64,000 bases of DNA, taken from NCBI RefSeq assembly GCF_040939455.1, contig NC_134112.1:25392501-25456500 (forward strand), in the 5' to 3' direction. Within the stretch, counting starts at the first letter, position 1. Each line of letters begins with the position of its first letter. The position numbers were made by a program, and so were the translations under genes. Below are positions 13,504-25,780 of this stretch, one piece after another. The notes beneath the pieces were generated by a model that saw only the letters and a program-made list of their open reading frames with translations, was not told the DNA's origin and searched no databases. This stretch comes from Microcebus murinus (taxonomy: Eukaryota > Chordata > Mammalia > Primates > Cheirogaleidae).

Positions 13504-15432
13504 TACTAAAAACAAACCTCATATAGGTGGGTACAACAGGGTAAGCAATCTCACTGGACCCAGCATTATAAGAGTATAAAATTTCCTATTAGTGTTACAA
13601 GTTTACTAATTAAATATCCTAAACTCTATGCACAACTGAATGAACATACAGTATAACTATAAAGTGATATTTTATATCTGCTACCAATTAAAGTTACATG
13701 CCATAAAAATAGTTGGCTTTCATAAAACAAACACTCATATGGATTGAGTTTCACTTGGAATTTCCTCTGGCTGGCTGTTTGAATGTTTGCCAAGCGCTTT
13801 GTAAAGTGCTGCATACAAAAAATTCAATAGGCTTTGGGTTTCTGATATTTACATGGTCCTTACTGACTTTAATGAGAGTTTTATTTTCTTCCGAGGGCAT
13901 AATTTGCCTTTATGGCTCACCAGGGTTATTATAATTGAACATGAAAAGGAAAACTAATCCTTTGGTGTAAAGGATGATCCCTGTAATACATATCCTTATT
14001 TAATAACTCTTATTTATTCAACGTGCGTTTATTGAATAATTATGTTCCAGGCAGTGGGAAAGGAAGATGAATAAAACTTGAGTGGTCTTGTCCTCAAGTA
14101 GCTTATGCCCAAACCTGTATGTCCCCAAACCTGTTTGTTATCCAATACAACTTTCTCATGCTGTTTTGCTGGTGTTATCTTTTTGCTACAAACTGAAAGA
14201 ATGACCTGCATAAAAGTGCTTCAGCTTTGACTTTGATCATTTCCCTAAAGATATTGATTTTTGCTTTATACACAGTAATTATCATTGTTTTCAAAATCTA
14301 AACATGTGGTACTTTTGTCAGGTTTATACATTTATTCACGAATGACTTGTAAATTCCCATTTTATAGGTGAAGAAAGTAAATATTAAGTTGCAAACATAA
14401 AAAGGGACAGCACCTAGATATGAAAATATATTCCATTTTAGTAAATACATAAATATTTATTTATAAATATTTATCTTATAAATATTTATACACTTTTTCT
14501 ACTCATTACACACAGGCATTCATACATTCTATACAAAATACACATATGCCCAGTGGCTTCAGCCTAGATTTTGTTCCTACCCACTGACATCACAAGTTCA
14601 CTGTAACTTTGTGAATATCAATTACGTGACCTACTTATCACTAGATGTACAGTAGACATGTTTCATTCGCGAATTCTACTTGATGACTTTAAACTATCAA
14701 GGCTAAGTTTGTTCAAATTGTTTTCTCTGTCAAGTGTGGGAGAAAAGCTCTAGGAACCAGGTTCTTTGATTTGAGTAGGCTGGTGTACCTTTTCGTTTTA
14801 GTCCTTAGGTCCTAAACTGATTATCATCTAAAAGCCTTGATATCACTAACCATACCTAGGGATAAGTTGGCATATTAACAGATTATAACACATATCTCAT
14901 AGAAACAATACTTTTATTGCTTTTGTTGGATGAAATCTATACCATTTAATATAGACAATGTAATAAAATGCTGTGTTATAAATCATAACCAGAAGTTTCC
15001 TGAAAGGAGGCATGATTTTATTTTCTTTGAAATATCTTTAAGTAGGCTTTACCTAAATAGTTATTATACTTGCCTCCAGTTTTAGTGGTTTTTTTCTCTG
15101 ACATGTATAAAGTTAGATGGTAAAGATCAGATTTTAAAAAGGATCTTTGCATAAATCAACATATTTTAGTATTATTAAGCTGTAAAATACTAGAGTTGGA
15201 AAGAAGCTTATAAGTTATCTAGTCCATGCCTCTTACTTTACAAGTGAAGTCTAGAAAGATTGAATCATCTAGGAATCCACAATGAAGTTTAGGGGTCAAC
15301 AGGAGTAGTCCTCTGATTCCTGATCTGTTTTTTTGGATGACTATGCTATTGCTATTTTTTATGGCACAGTTGTTCTTGATATATGCATAATGAGGTACTG
15401 TACCTGGTTGCTAGATGGTTACAAAAATATTA

Positions 15433-15492
15433 ACACACACACACGTATATGTACCCCTATGCACACATACCCCTATACACACACATACACCT
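15433..15492. repeat. CA-rich low-complexity tract
   Basis: Interrupted CA runs alternating with 'acccctat' units. Confidence 0.8.
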
Positions 15493-15663
15493 CAAGTCGT
15501 GTTTGCAGAGTCTACCAGGGCAAGAATCAACTATTTCTCTTTCTAAATTATTCAATTTCTGAACTACTATCTTTTTTCTAGCTTTCAGTGTTCTCATATG
15601 AAGTAAAGAGTTTTTATTTAAAAGAAAGGCTGGAAACATCACCATCTGTGATCACGATAGAAA

Positions 15664-16006
15664 TAACAATCATGTGCTACATAACAATGTTTAAATCAAC
15701 GATGCATCACATGTACAGTGATGGTTTTATAAGATTATAATAGTGTATTTTTACGGTACCTTTTCTATGTTTAGATACACAAATACTTATCATTGTGTTG
15801 CAATTGCCTGCAGTGTTGAATACAGTAATATGCTGTACAGGTTTGTAGTCTAGAAGCAATAGGCTGTACTACAGAGCCTAGGTATGTAGTAGGCTATTCC
15901 TTCTTGGTTTGTGTAAGTGCACTCTATGATGTTCTCAGATGATGAAATCACCTCATGACACATTTCTTAGTATGTATCCCCATTGTTAAGTGACACATAA
16001 CAATTA
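15664..16006. mobile_element. Tigger-family MITE
   Basis: Recognisable interior (ttataagattataatagtgt, ttttctatgtttagatacac) and near-complementary ends (aatcatgtgctacataaca and the inverse of tgttaagtgacacataaca). The family is TcMar-Tigger-like; I do not fix the subfamily. Boundaries are approximate. Confidence 0.72.
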
Positions 16007-16423
16007 ATTCAGGCAAGGATCTGTGAATTCTAAATCTATAAATACTAAAACTAGTGGGTGAAGGTTTAAGAAAGAACAGGATATTTAGATCATTTTAAAG
16101 TATCTTCCTATAGATACTTACTGTCTATAAAGTGGAAAAGAGGAATGTGACAATGGAGAAATGTGGCACTTATCACCTTAAATAAATGATGAAATTAACA
16201 TTACCAGTGATAGGACAAATCATCATGATATGGTGTACTGAGCCATAATAATGGGATGAGCTTCATACAAAATTTTTTTGGGGGGCCTTTGTATTTTCAT
16301 AATAACCTCAAATAGAAAATTCAGACTTTATATCTCTTATGTTCGAGTCTACAAAGACATTTACGGCATTACTAGATCACTTTCAGTGTGACTGTTTATT
16401 TTCTTTTTAAAAGATTTTCTTAT

Positions 16424-16588
16424 GTGGGATGGACCTAGTGACTCATGCCTGTAATCACAGCACTTTGAGTGGCCGAGGTGGGAAGATCACTTGAGCCCAG
16501 GAGTTTGAGGTTGCAGTGAGCTATGATCATGTTATTGTACTCTAGCCTGGGTGACAGAGCAAGACCCCATCTCTTTAAAAAAAAAAAT
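16424..16588 (+). mobile_element. Monomeric Alu-type SINE
   Basis: Sense monomer (gactcatgcctgtaatca ... cctgggtgacagagcaag) with a poly(A) tail of about 12. No clear target duplication seen. Confidence 0.78.
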
Positions 16589-18253
16589 TGCTTCTTTGGA
16601 AAATCTTGATAATTTTGGTTTTATTAATAAAACTAAAAACACAAGAAAAATATCTACTAATATTCCAGCAAGTAAATACTTGGTATTATGAAAATATAAA
16701 TGAAAAATGAAAATATTTATATAGAAACCTGAAGTCTCAGACTTGAAGATAACATTTTCTTTAGAACATGAAAACTTCAGTTGGCCAGTGACACACATCA
16801 TGCTGTTTTCTCATTATATCCTAAAGAAGAAACTAATGCCTGACTAGCAACTTAGTTCAGGTAAAATATATTGTTAATGAAGCCATTGTTATATATTGGA
16901 ATTTGTGTGTGTATTAGTTTGTCTCTTGCATGCATGTAACATTGGCGAATTGGGTTGCAAGTTTATGATTTTGGTTACTTAGGTGTCTAAGAATCTGAAA
17001 GGTTTTTGAAAGAAGTCATAAATTGCTTTCTTTTGAAACATTCAGTTACTTTCACCTTAAAAAATATTTACTGTTTCTTGGAAAATCAGTCGTATTTGAA
17101 GAACGTAAGTTTTTTATGGACATCACTGAAGTAAAAAGGCAGGCATTAGCTTCTCTAGGATATATTGCACAGTACTGTTTGTGTGTGAGCACATTATACA
17201 CACATGCACCCATTTTACATATGTGTGTTTATATTTACATGGGAGAGAACACTAATTGTACTTCTCAGGTCTTAAGCAATTTTATTAGGAGGTTCAAAGA
17301 TAACAAGCAGTAGACCTAAAAATTTGAATATGAGAAAGTTTGTTCAATAAATGTATTTTTCAAAAGTTATGAATAAATCAAACTTTGCAGTATGATAATT
17401 TAAATGTACGAGGGGAACATCACTATTTCAAGATGGCATGAAATAGCAAATGTGGCTGTGGCCTCCAAGTGATTTTTATGGTTCAAAAGAGTTTTGAAAT
17501 TTAGCTGCTGGCAAACTTCTCTACTTATCTAATTCTTGACATGGATAGATCACCTATAATATTGAACTAGTATTACTGTCTTTTTATTCATTCTATGCAT
17601 CAGCTTCCTTCAGTAAGGCTAATTAGAGCCAGTTGTCTTGTAGCATTTGGTAATATATTTAATTCTTTTCATAGCAAATTCAACTGACTAGCAAATTATT
17701 TTGCTTAATATCTGAAAAAGCTATTAAATTTTAAGATTGCATTCTTAAAGTATGCAACATACCATAAAAGACATTTTTGCATTAAATTGGAGATGTCACA
17801 CTAAATTTTCAAATACTAATTATCATTTTAACCTCTTATTCATTTTTTAACATTACATATGAATTTGTTATTACTAAATAAAGTTTAAGAATTATTAGAT
17901 TTTTAAACTGGAATGTTGGCTTTTAGTTATTTTAAAGACTAAGTGTTGCATTAAAGTATAATTTGATATGGAACTATTGGAACTGTTGCTACAAATACTG
18001 AATTAGGAAATAAACTAGAAATGTGTTCCTGTCTGACTTTTGTTTCTTCTCTTCTCCCTTTCACTACTTTTTTTTTTTTTGAAAGATCAGTTGTGTCTTC
18101 CTAGGTCCACTCTCTCCCATTTCATTCCTTAATTGCCACAGACTAGCTTCTACCCACACTATCTCTTCTCCAATATCGCAGCAAGATCACTATCACCTCC
18201 GAATTTCCATACTCAGTGAACAATTTCTAGTACTTCTCTTTCTTGGCCTTTCT

Positions 18254-18593
<340 letters not shown>

Positions 18594-18805
18594 TTTCTTG
18601 GCCTTTCTGAAGTAAATGATATTACTGACATTTCTCTTCTAAAACTCTGTACATTTTTGGCTTCTGGTCGGAGGGTTGGTTCTCTCCTGATCCTCTCACG
18701 CTGCTCCTTCTCAGCCTCTCTGTGGCCTCCTCTTCCTCTCAGGAGGAATGAAAACTATAAGATTTAATAGCTTGGTTGATATTCCACCTCAATTAGACAC
18801 AACTA

Positions 18806-19155
18806 CAATAGGCCCCCATTATCTGAGGTTTTGCTTTCCATGGTTTTAGTTACCTATGGTCAACCATCGTCCAAAAATTGGTGAGTATATAGTATAATAA
18901 GATATTTTCAGAGAGAGAGAGAGAGAGAGAGATGACATTCACTTAATTTTTATTAGAGTATATTGTTATAATTGCTCTATTTTATTATTGGTTATTGTTA
19001 ATTTCTTGCTGTGCCTAACTTATAAATTAAACTTTATCAGAAGTATGTACATATAAGAAAAAATATAGTGTGTGTGGGGGTCAGTGTTATCCACAGTTTC
19101 AGGCATCCATTGGGGGTCTTGGAAAGTATCTCCCATGGATAAAGGGGGACTACTG
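18806..19155. mobile_element. Tigger1-type MITE
   Basis: Ends CAATAGGCCCCCATTATC and (inverted) CAGTAGTCCCCCTTTATC, each next to a TA dinucleotide (18804-18805, 19156-19157). The interior matches the outer parts of the Tigger1 DNA transposon, including a GA repeat at 18911-18932 and gttaatttcttgctgtgcct. The transposase region is deleted. Confidence 0.85.
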
Positions 19156-21239
19156 TAACCAGAAGTTGTATATATAAAGGAGTTGTTTATGTTGTCTTTT
19201 TAAAAGATTAATTTTGTTCAATATTTTGGGTTAAGAAATAATTTTTCTCTCTAGGCCTACTTTTTACTCTTAATTTGACATGAATTTGCATTTTCTTTTT
19301 CTTCATATAGTCTCAATTAAGAATGCATGGAATATCTGAATTGAAATAACTCTGTTAAGGAAATTTATGTTGGGTCTTTAAGTAAAATTTAATATATTCC
19401 TAAAGAGGGATCTGTCATATCAGCTAATTGTTAGGGATGATTAAACTTTTTATTTTATAACTTTATAATATTGTTTCTGTTCGCACAGAGCGCTTTATTT
19501 ATAATATTGTTAATCACTGTTCAGTATGAAAATATATCTTTTTTTCACTCAAAGCTTTGTTTCAAGCATTAGAATGCTTTTGTTGAGATTTTCTTCAAAT
19601 GTAGAACTTTGAAATAGCTGAGAAACACTTTTACTCCACACATAAGAATTCTCCAAATGACTCTATACACATGTGCTTCTTTAAAATAAAGGTAAACTTC
19701 TTATATTTAAAGCATAAATAATAATAAAAGTTTTACAAATAAGCATTCTAGAATCAGCCATGAGATTTGTTCAAGCCAAAAATATGGATATATTTCCCAA
19801 GAAGAGTAAGTTCAATAAATCAGGTGACTGGAGTTGGGAAGGGATAGTGGTGAGCCTGTTTGTAAACTTTGGGTTTCTGAATGTTAATTTTAAGCTTCCT
19901 TTTTAAAAGGCCAGTGTTTGTAGAGCTTATCCTGTCAACAATATCCTGTGTCAATTGTCAGGTCATGTTTAGCGTGTGGAGATGTATTAATCTGCCACAG
20001 CTAGCACTGCAAGAGGCTGGGATAAATAGAGGGCTCAAGCAGATGAAGAGGGATTAACTGTGTGGATTGAGCAAACTCTTCCATCACTGAACCAGTGATT
20101 TTACAAAGGATTAGCTGCTGCTTTTACAAATATTGATTACTGATTTGCTACTCAGAATGAGGATGACATAACTTGTGCATTTGCTGTGTAGTGCTCTGTG
20201 TGAGGTGTACATCATTCATATTAATGGATTTGTCATAGGCATTATAGAAACTGACAGATTTATTATAGCAGCGGTTGCTAGAACTGTTATGGTTGAGGTT
20301 GTGTCAGCATATCTATTAAAACTTCTAAGGATTTTAGAAGTTTATGGTATAGCCATAAAATTCATTTCCCAGGTGGAATTTAGAATACCAGTTATAGCCT
20401 GGTACAATTATTTTTATGCATATTTTGACATTGGTTTGAGGGCATTTAAGCTGAAACAGCAAAAAAAATACGGTACTGTGTTATTTTTGTAATATCAACA
20501 AATCTAGATTCATTTCATTTTGAAAAATTTTTAAATTTGTCATGAATGCTAGTTTTCTAAACAAGGACATGTGCAGTCCATGTGGAATTCCAAAAATCTA
20601 TTAGTATTTTTCCCAGATTAGGTTTTGTCTTGAAGCCTTTGGCTATGTTTCTATAAGCAGGTGGAGATTTTTAAAAAATGTAGAAATATCTGGATAATTA
20701 AAAATTAATGACTATTTTGTGTTATTTAAGTGATTTTTAATAATTCAAAAAATCAAATAGCAATAATTAGAATTACCTATGTCAGAGAAAATATATTCTT
20801 TTAATTTTTTTAAAGACATCAGTTTTCTCGCAAATGTTTTCTTTATGTCACAGCAAGAAGGCTTTTCAGAGAGTTGAGTTGTATCTTGAAGGGTGAGTGG
20901 GAAGCTTTCTAGGCATTGATGGTAGTGAGCAGTGAATAAGTGCAGAAAAGTGAGGGAGTAGCATATTCCAGGCAGAATGAAAACTTGTGCGGATACATGA
21001 GTCTTGGCCTATTTTTGCAGAATAGCCAGCTATGTTAACATCCTCACAGTAGTGCCTTCATGAGTTGGGAAGATCATTTTGAAGTTGTATTGTTGTATGA
21101 TAAAACTATACTTGTATAGATTAAATTAAATTTTTTAGATTAATGGGTAACATTTTTCTGGCTATGATTTTAATAATATAAATTGATTAAATTTAAATTA
21201 CTTAAAAGCCTGGGTTTTTTTGTTTTTCATTTTAAAAAT

Positions 21240-21870
21240 TATATTATGTAAATTTTTAAATGTAATATATGCTTGTAACAAAGAAAAAGTTGTTTCTCCC
21301 TGCCATAAAGGAAAATAATCCCTAGAAATAAGAACTGCTAATAGTTCTGTATGTCTGTATGTCTTTCCAGACTTTTTTGAGTTGTATGAATATATATATA
21401 TATACTAGAAAAAATATGAATCAGATTTTTTAAAATTAAAAAAATGGTATATTGCTATTCATATTATTCTGCTACTTGTGTTTTTCACCCAAGTGTCATG
21501 GACATCTTTCTGCATTAGTATATATCTTTCCATATTAATACACATATATCTATGGCATTATTTAAAATGGTTTCTTAATGTCTCTCTTGCTGGGTATTTT
21601 CCATTTTTCTGCTATCGCAAATAATGTTTCAGTGAATATTCTGGCTCACACACCATATGTGCCTGTACTTTAATTGGTAGGATGGATTCTTAGCAGTTGG
21701 ATTCTGAGGGTATTGTCATATTCTCATCCACAAAGCTGTATGAAGTTACACTCCCCAAAGTAGTGCATACAAGTATCATCTCTTCTGTCCTCCTCACTCT
21801 TGGAATGTTTGTTATTAATCTTTTTAGTTTTTGCCAGTCTCATAAGTTAAAAACTAGTATGTTATTTTAG
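21240..21870. mobile_element. Old L1-like relic
   Basis: 'gctatcgcaaataatgtttc', 'gattcttagcagttggattc' and 'gttacactccccaaagtagt' resemble a common old L1 3' region. Family and limits approximate. Confidence 0.55.
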
Positions 21871-23084
21871 TTTGTTCTCTTTAGTTTTAGTGAGGTTTGT
21901 TTATTATTTGGTTGTTCATTCAGCAAAATTTAATAAGCACTTCCTGTATTCTGGGCTCTAATCTAGGCACTGGAAATATAGCCATAGACAAGACAGTTGT
22001 GGTCTCTGAACTCATGAAACTTACATTCTAATAGAGGTGGGGAGAGCTGGGGGAAAGACAAAAAATAGTAAATACTCATCTTTCCTCATCTTTATTCACC
22101 TTTGTACTTATTCTGTGAATTGCTTGGTTCATATTCTTTACCTGTTTTTCTATTGAACTGTTTATCTTTTTCTTATTACTTTGCAGTTCCGTATCAATTG
22201 TGACATTCATACAAATATTTTCTCTCAGAAACACCCCTTGACAAAGTCATCATTTGATAAGTTAATGATTATACCAGTTCTTATCTATGTATGGAATTGC
22301 AATACCATACCTGATTTTTTTTGGTTGGTGAGAAAGAATTGGATCAAGTATTGCATTTCTATAATTCAGCATCCTCTGAGGAATTTATGAGTTATTTCTT
22401 TCCTTTAATTTGAGGTATTTTTATATTTTTAAAACTACATTGGAACTGGGTCTTGCGTGAGACATGGCGCTATCCAGATGAAGGAGACTTAATTGAATTA
22501 ATCAATATAATTAACAACTTATCTTAATATTAGGAAGATAGATAAAGCATTATATGTAAATTTTGTTTTCCGGTCAGAATATACATTATGTCTCTTCAGA
22601 CATGATTTAATTACAGCTGAATCCTTAAAGAAACATGTAATGGAATATATTATTGTAAAATTTTACCATGTCTGGATTGATTTGGAATAACTTGTGTTAT
22701 ATCATTTATTCATATGGAATTTTAATAGGATGTATATTTTTTTGGGTTTTAAGTCTTTTCCATATTTTCAAGAGATCATCATGTATTTCAAATATTCATG
22801 AGCAAACTACAGATTCAGAGTTCAGACCATTTTATTACCTTAATCTCCTCTGAGGTGCCTTCCAGTGCACATGAGACCACACTGAACTGCTCCTCGTGTG
22901 ATGTTCAGGTGTGGCTGAACGGCACTGTTTACATGAGGTTGGACCAGTTGCTGCATATTGCTAGCCAACATTTTTTTTCCATTTAATATTCCATGAACTG
23001 CTTTTTTTAAAGTTTTAATTTTGATATTTGTAATTTAAATAAAAAAGTCAAACTTTAGTGGTGAAATTGTTCCGGTAATGCCAA

Positions 23085-23103
23085 CTCCCTTTTTTTGAGT
23101 TTT
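23085..23103. repeat. Target-site duplication of the DPPA2 retrocopy, left copy
   Basis: The 19-nt string ctccctttttttgagtttt is identical to 24485-24503. It lies directly outside the retrocopy tail and overlaps the poly(A) remnant of the older GTF2A2 copy. Confidence 0.85.
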
Positions 23104-23366
23104 TTTGTTTGTTTGTTTGTTTGTTTGTTTTTTTCTATTGCAATGACTTTATTTTAGTGGCTTTTCAGGCCCCCAAAAGAGTCTCTCTTGATGAAGCTGT
23201 CACCCAGTCAACCATTTTCACTGTGGAGTCCTAATCACTGATTCTGTTTTGTAGATCTCAGTGATTCCTTCATATGATCTCTTTTCCATTCCTTCATATG
23301 AGGTTACACCGTTCTGCAAAGTACATTCATCTTTCTCTAATACTCTGAGATGGCATATTCTGGTTC

Positions 23367-24302
23367 CTACATTGTGTTCAAACCAGATGGTTTCTTATCC
23401 TCTGTTGTCATTAATGCTTTCATTATCTTCTTATTCCTCTTAGCACAGTCAGGGCATAACATATTATCCTCCGGGCCCGGGGATGGGAAATGGCAGGCTG
23501 GTAACAGGAGGAGAGAAATCATCTTCCTGGGAGTGGTGGGCACCCAGGCCTGACCCACATGAAACTGCAGGCGAACCCAGCCCTTTGTGTCTGCAGGGAG
23601 AGCTTCGCCATGGACCACACACCACCTGACGCCAGAGGCTTGTGTCAAAAAGGCCTCAGCAGAAGCAGGAAGAGAACAGGAATTTGCAGCCTTAGTCTGA
23701 ACAGCTTTTGCAGCAATCCTTCCCCACGATGCCAATGAAGATTGCCTAGGTGACGATATCACTTCAACAATACCAGTCTCTTCTGCTTCCTTGTTCATCT
23801 TGCAACATTCCTGAAGCTTTGCTCTCTTGGTCCTTGCTCTCTTGGTCTCTGTCTTGTGTGTCCTTGAATATGGGTGTACTCTAGCTTCCTTTGATGTTTT
23901 GGGGATATCATATTTCTGTTCAGGATAAGCATGCTGGTGAAGCCTCTGAAAAACTTCTGTTTTCTTGCCATCAGTACTCAAATTGAGCTGTTGGCACCAG
24001 TACTGCAAAGTGTCTCGACACACATTATTGATGGGAGGCAAAATGGTTAGCAAAGGAAGAATTGGTGCTTTCCGTCTAGCTTTTGGGGGATCTTTGAATT
24101 GTTCATCTGTTGGAGGTAGATGAACTTCACAGTGTTTCCCAGGGTTGTTCGGTTTGATATCAGAAGTTGAAGAAACAGTTGATTCCAATCGTTGTTCTAT
24201 ATTTGATTCATCAAATGGAACCAATGTCAAAATCACACTCTCCTCATCATCTATTTCCTCCTCAAAGAAAGTCTTCTTGCTGCTTTCATAAGAGTCTGAC
24301 AT
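23367..24302 (-). CDS. DPPA2: DPPA2 retrocopy with intact reading frame
   Basis: A single uninterrupted 311-codon frame starts at the ATG at 24302 (the in-frame upstream MLLK is leader, because DPPA2 proteins begin MSD) and stops at 23367. The N-terminal third keeps '[12 protein letters not shown]'. Residues about 85-130 form the SAP DNA-binding domain ([35 protein letters not shown]). The C-terminal part keeps [34 protein letters not shown] and the final [15 protein letters not shown]. Human DPPA2 is 298 residues as I recall; this copy has about ten extra at the C terminus. DPPA2 is a chromatin factor of pluripotent cells and the germ line. The lack of introns, poly(A) signal, tail and target duplications make this a retrocopy of a parent gene elsewhere. 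Whether it is expressed cannot be seen. Confidence 0.88.
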   Translation of the reverse strand: MSDSYESSKKTFFEEEIDDEESVILTLVPFDESNIEQRLESTVSSTSDIKPNNPGKHCEVHLPPTDEQFKDPPKARRKAPILPLLTILPPINNVCRDTLQYWCQQLNLSTDGKKTEVFQRLHQHAYPEQKYDIPKTSKEARVHPYSRTHKTETKRARTKRAKLQECCKMNKEAEETGIVEVISSPRQSSLASWGRIAAKAVQTKAANSCSLPASAEAFLTQASGVRWCVVHGEALPADTKGWVRLQFHVGQAWVPTTPRKMISLLLLPACHFPSPGPEDNMLCPDCAKRNKKIMKALMTTEDKKPSGLNTM

Positions 24303-24366
24303 TTTCAGCAACACCTAGAGGAATGCAAAGCAGCAATGTTCAGGACATGTGCAGTTTACTTTTTTT

Positions 24367-24469
24367 TTTTTTTCTTTTTCTTTCTTTTTTTTTTTGTGTG
24401 TGTGTGTGTGTTTTTTAGATGACCCTGTGGTGTGCCGGCTGGCCCGCCAGACAGAGCACGCAGGGCCAA
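24367..24469 (-). mobile_element. Short retroposon with unidentified 53-nt body
   Basis: A 53-nt GC-rich body (24417-24469) is followed, on the minus strand, by a long A-rich tail containing a CA run (T and GT runs at 24367-24416). It is flanked by a 12-bp direct repeat with one mismatch (24355-24366 and 24470-24481). The minus-strand 5' junction reads ATT/AAAAG, again L1-like. It sits in the 5' leader of the DPPA2 copy and so inserted after it. I do not recognise the body: it is not an Alu end, and I could not match it to 7SK, U6 or a tRNA from memory. Confidence 0.65.
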
Positions 24470-24484
24470 TTTACTTCTTTTAAT

Positions 24485-24503
24485 CTCCCTTTTTTTGAGT
24501 TTT
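24485..24503. repeat. Target-site duplication of the DPPA2 retrocopy, right copy
   Basis: Identical 19-nt partner of 23085-23103. It abuts aaaatgag, so the minus strand reads ATTTT/AAAACTC, matching the L1 endonuclease preference. Confidence 0.85.
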
Positions 24504-24763
24504 AAAATGAGTTTATTCAAGAATGTTTTTAGGAAGGCAACAACTTATGATTTGTCCTTTAAAAAAAGTTATGTTTTTTCATGGTGTATAATAAAGGTAA
24601 GAGGCTACAGAGTTATAAGCTCCTTTCTATTGGAATTTTCATATAACATAGTGTAGTCATTTCTGTAATGCTAGAATAAATTTTAAAAAGTCTCTTCTAT
24701 GCTTCTTTTCAAAAAGTGATAAATAATAACAGAGGATGACATAAAAACGCTATTGTTTTCTAT

Positions 24764-25098
24764 TCATTCTGTAGTAATGGAGCCAGTATTTTTACTATTA
24801 CAGGCTACAGTTTTCACTTTATCCACTTTAGTAAGTTCTGTCACCTCTCTGAATTCAACATTATTCAACACAAAAGTCCACACATTATCGGGGAATCTGT
24901 ACATATTTAGAGAGCCCCTGAAATTGACTCTGTTCCTGACCCTCTGAGCCAATGCTGAATTTATAGCCTTATCAAACTGAAGTAGAACTTGAAGGGCAAG
25001 TTTGGGGGGGTGGTGATCTGTTGAAACTGTATGAGCTCATCTAGGCTTTCCTGAAGCCTGTTTCCCAAAGTGGTATTTCTGTATAACCGACACGCCGT
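24764..25098 (-). pseudogene. GTF2A2: GTF2A2 (TFIIA gamma subunit) processed pseudogene
   Basis: Minus-strand translation gives [20 protein letters not shown] at the N-terminal side, then [37 protein letters not shown] and finally [19 protein letters not shown] to the stop at 24764. This follows the 109-residue TFIIA small subunit, which joins TBP-TFIIA-DNA complexes in RNA polymerase II initiation. The start codon has become ACG (25096-25098). Five extra bases at about 25003-25012, in a C-rich run, break the frame; the region is 335 nt against 330 expected, which accounts for exactly those five bases. No introns interrupt it, so it is a retrocopy and cannot encode a full TFIIA gamma. Confidence 0.9.
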
Positions 25099-25649
25099 GG
25101 CTGTGGGGAAGGCGCCTCCCGTAGCGGAGGGGAGAAGTGGCCAGGAGCCCAGCAGGACATTCCTACTCTCTAACCACCTGTTAATGACAACTCTTAATTG
25201 GAGTTGGAAAAGGAGACCATGGGTGGTGACTGGGCCACTTCAGCTTTATGAACCCCAGGGTGACATAATCCACACAGTAAACACGTGACTGGATTGCCTT
25301 CTGGTGACTCACGCCTAGTAAGTATCAGCTTCTGTATTTGGCAGTTGACTTTTTCACATCATGGATACTTATTTTTGAAAACTATGCTAAAATCACATGG
25401 CTAAAATTGGGTACATTTTATACTGTATGTTCTGTCCCAATTTCTTTTTTGTTTTAATTGTATTAATATTTCTTTCTACAGGTTGGTTGTTAGAAAGTTT
25501 AGGAATGAAATGGAGTGTTACCAACCATGAAAGTAGATATTAAAGGGGGAAATAAATATAAGGATGGATAACCCCTTTGCTCTTCAGTTCTGACAGCCCT
25601 CTGCTGTTGCTTTGCCTCTCATTCTCTTTCTTCAATGGTTTCTTGAATT

Positions 25650-25780
25650 TCTTCTTCAGCAGGGAACAGCATATAGTCATAAGCTTCCCAAAAGCAAGGA
25701 CTATAACTGCATCTCTTGCCCATCGCAGTGCCTGGCACATGTTGGATACTCAGTAGCTGTTTGATGAATGAATGAACAGA
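25650..25780 (+). mobile_element. L2 LINE 3' tip
   Basis: 'agcaaggactataactgca', 'cagtgcctggcacatgttgg' and 'gatgaatgaatgaac' are the L2 terminal motifs. Confidence 0.7.

Larger units (their letters stand above)
23104..24484 (-). mobile_element. DPPA2 processed retrocopy, full L1-mediated insertion
   Basis: On the minus strand the copy runs from a short 5' leader at 24484, through the open frame, to an AATAAA signal (complement of 23148-23153) and a tail about 13 nt later, now visible as T runs and TTTG repeats at 23104-23134. It is bracketed by a 19-bp direct repeat, ctccctttttttgagtttt, at 23085-23103 and 24485-24503. Minus-strand sequence at the 5' junction reads TTTT/AAAA, the preferred L1 endonuclease site. 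The leader is itself interrupted by a short retroposon (24367-24469). The exact target duplication implies a younger insertion than the GTF2A2 copy it landed in. Confidence 0.88.
23088..25179 (-). mobile_element. GTF2A2 processed retrocopy, split by the DPPA2 insertion
   Basis: The copy starts in a GC-rich 5' leader near 25179, passes the damaged coding region, has a 3' UTR across 24504-24763 with an AATAAA signal (complement of 24512-24517), and reaches an A-run about 15 nt later. That run is where the DPPA2 copy inserted, so its remnant now appears at both 23090-23096 and 24490-24496. The outer flanks carry a degraded direct repeat, ggtaatgccaactc at 23074-23087 and gttaatgacaactc at 25180-25193 (12 of 14 identical), read as its target duplication. 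The decay agrees with greater age than the nested copy. Confidence 0.75.

Noticed and set aside
20175..20492. 105-codon open frame
   Set aside because: No recognisable domain, AT-rich composition and no start or splice context; consistent with chance.
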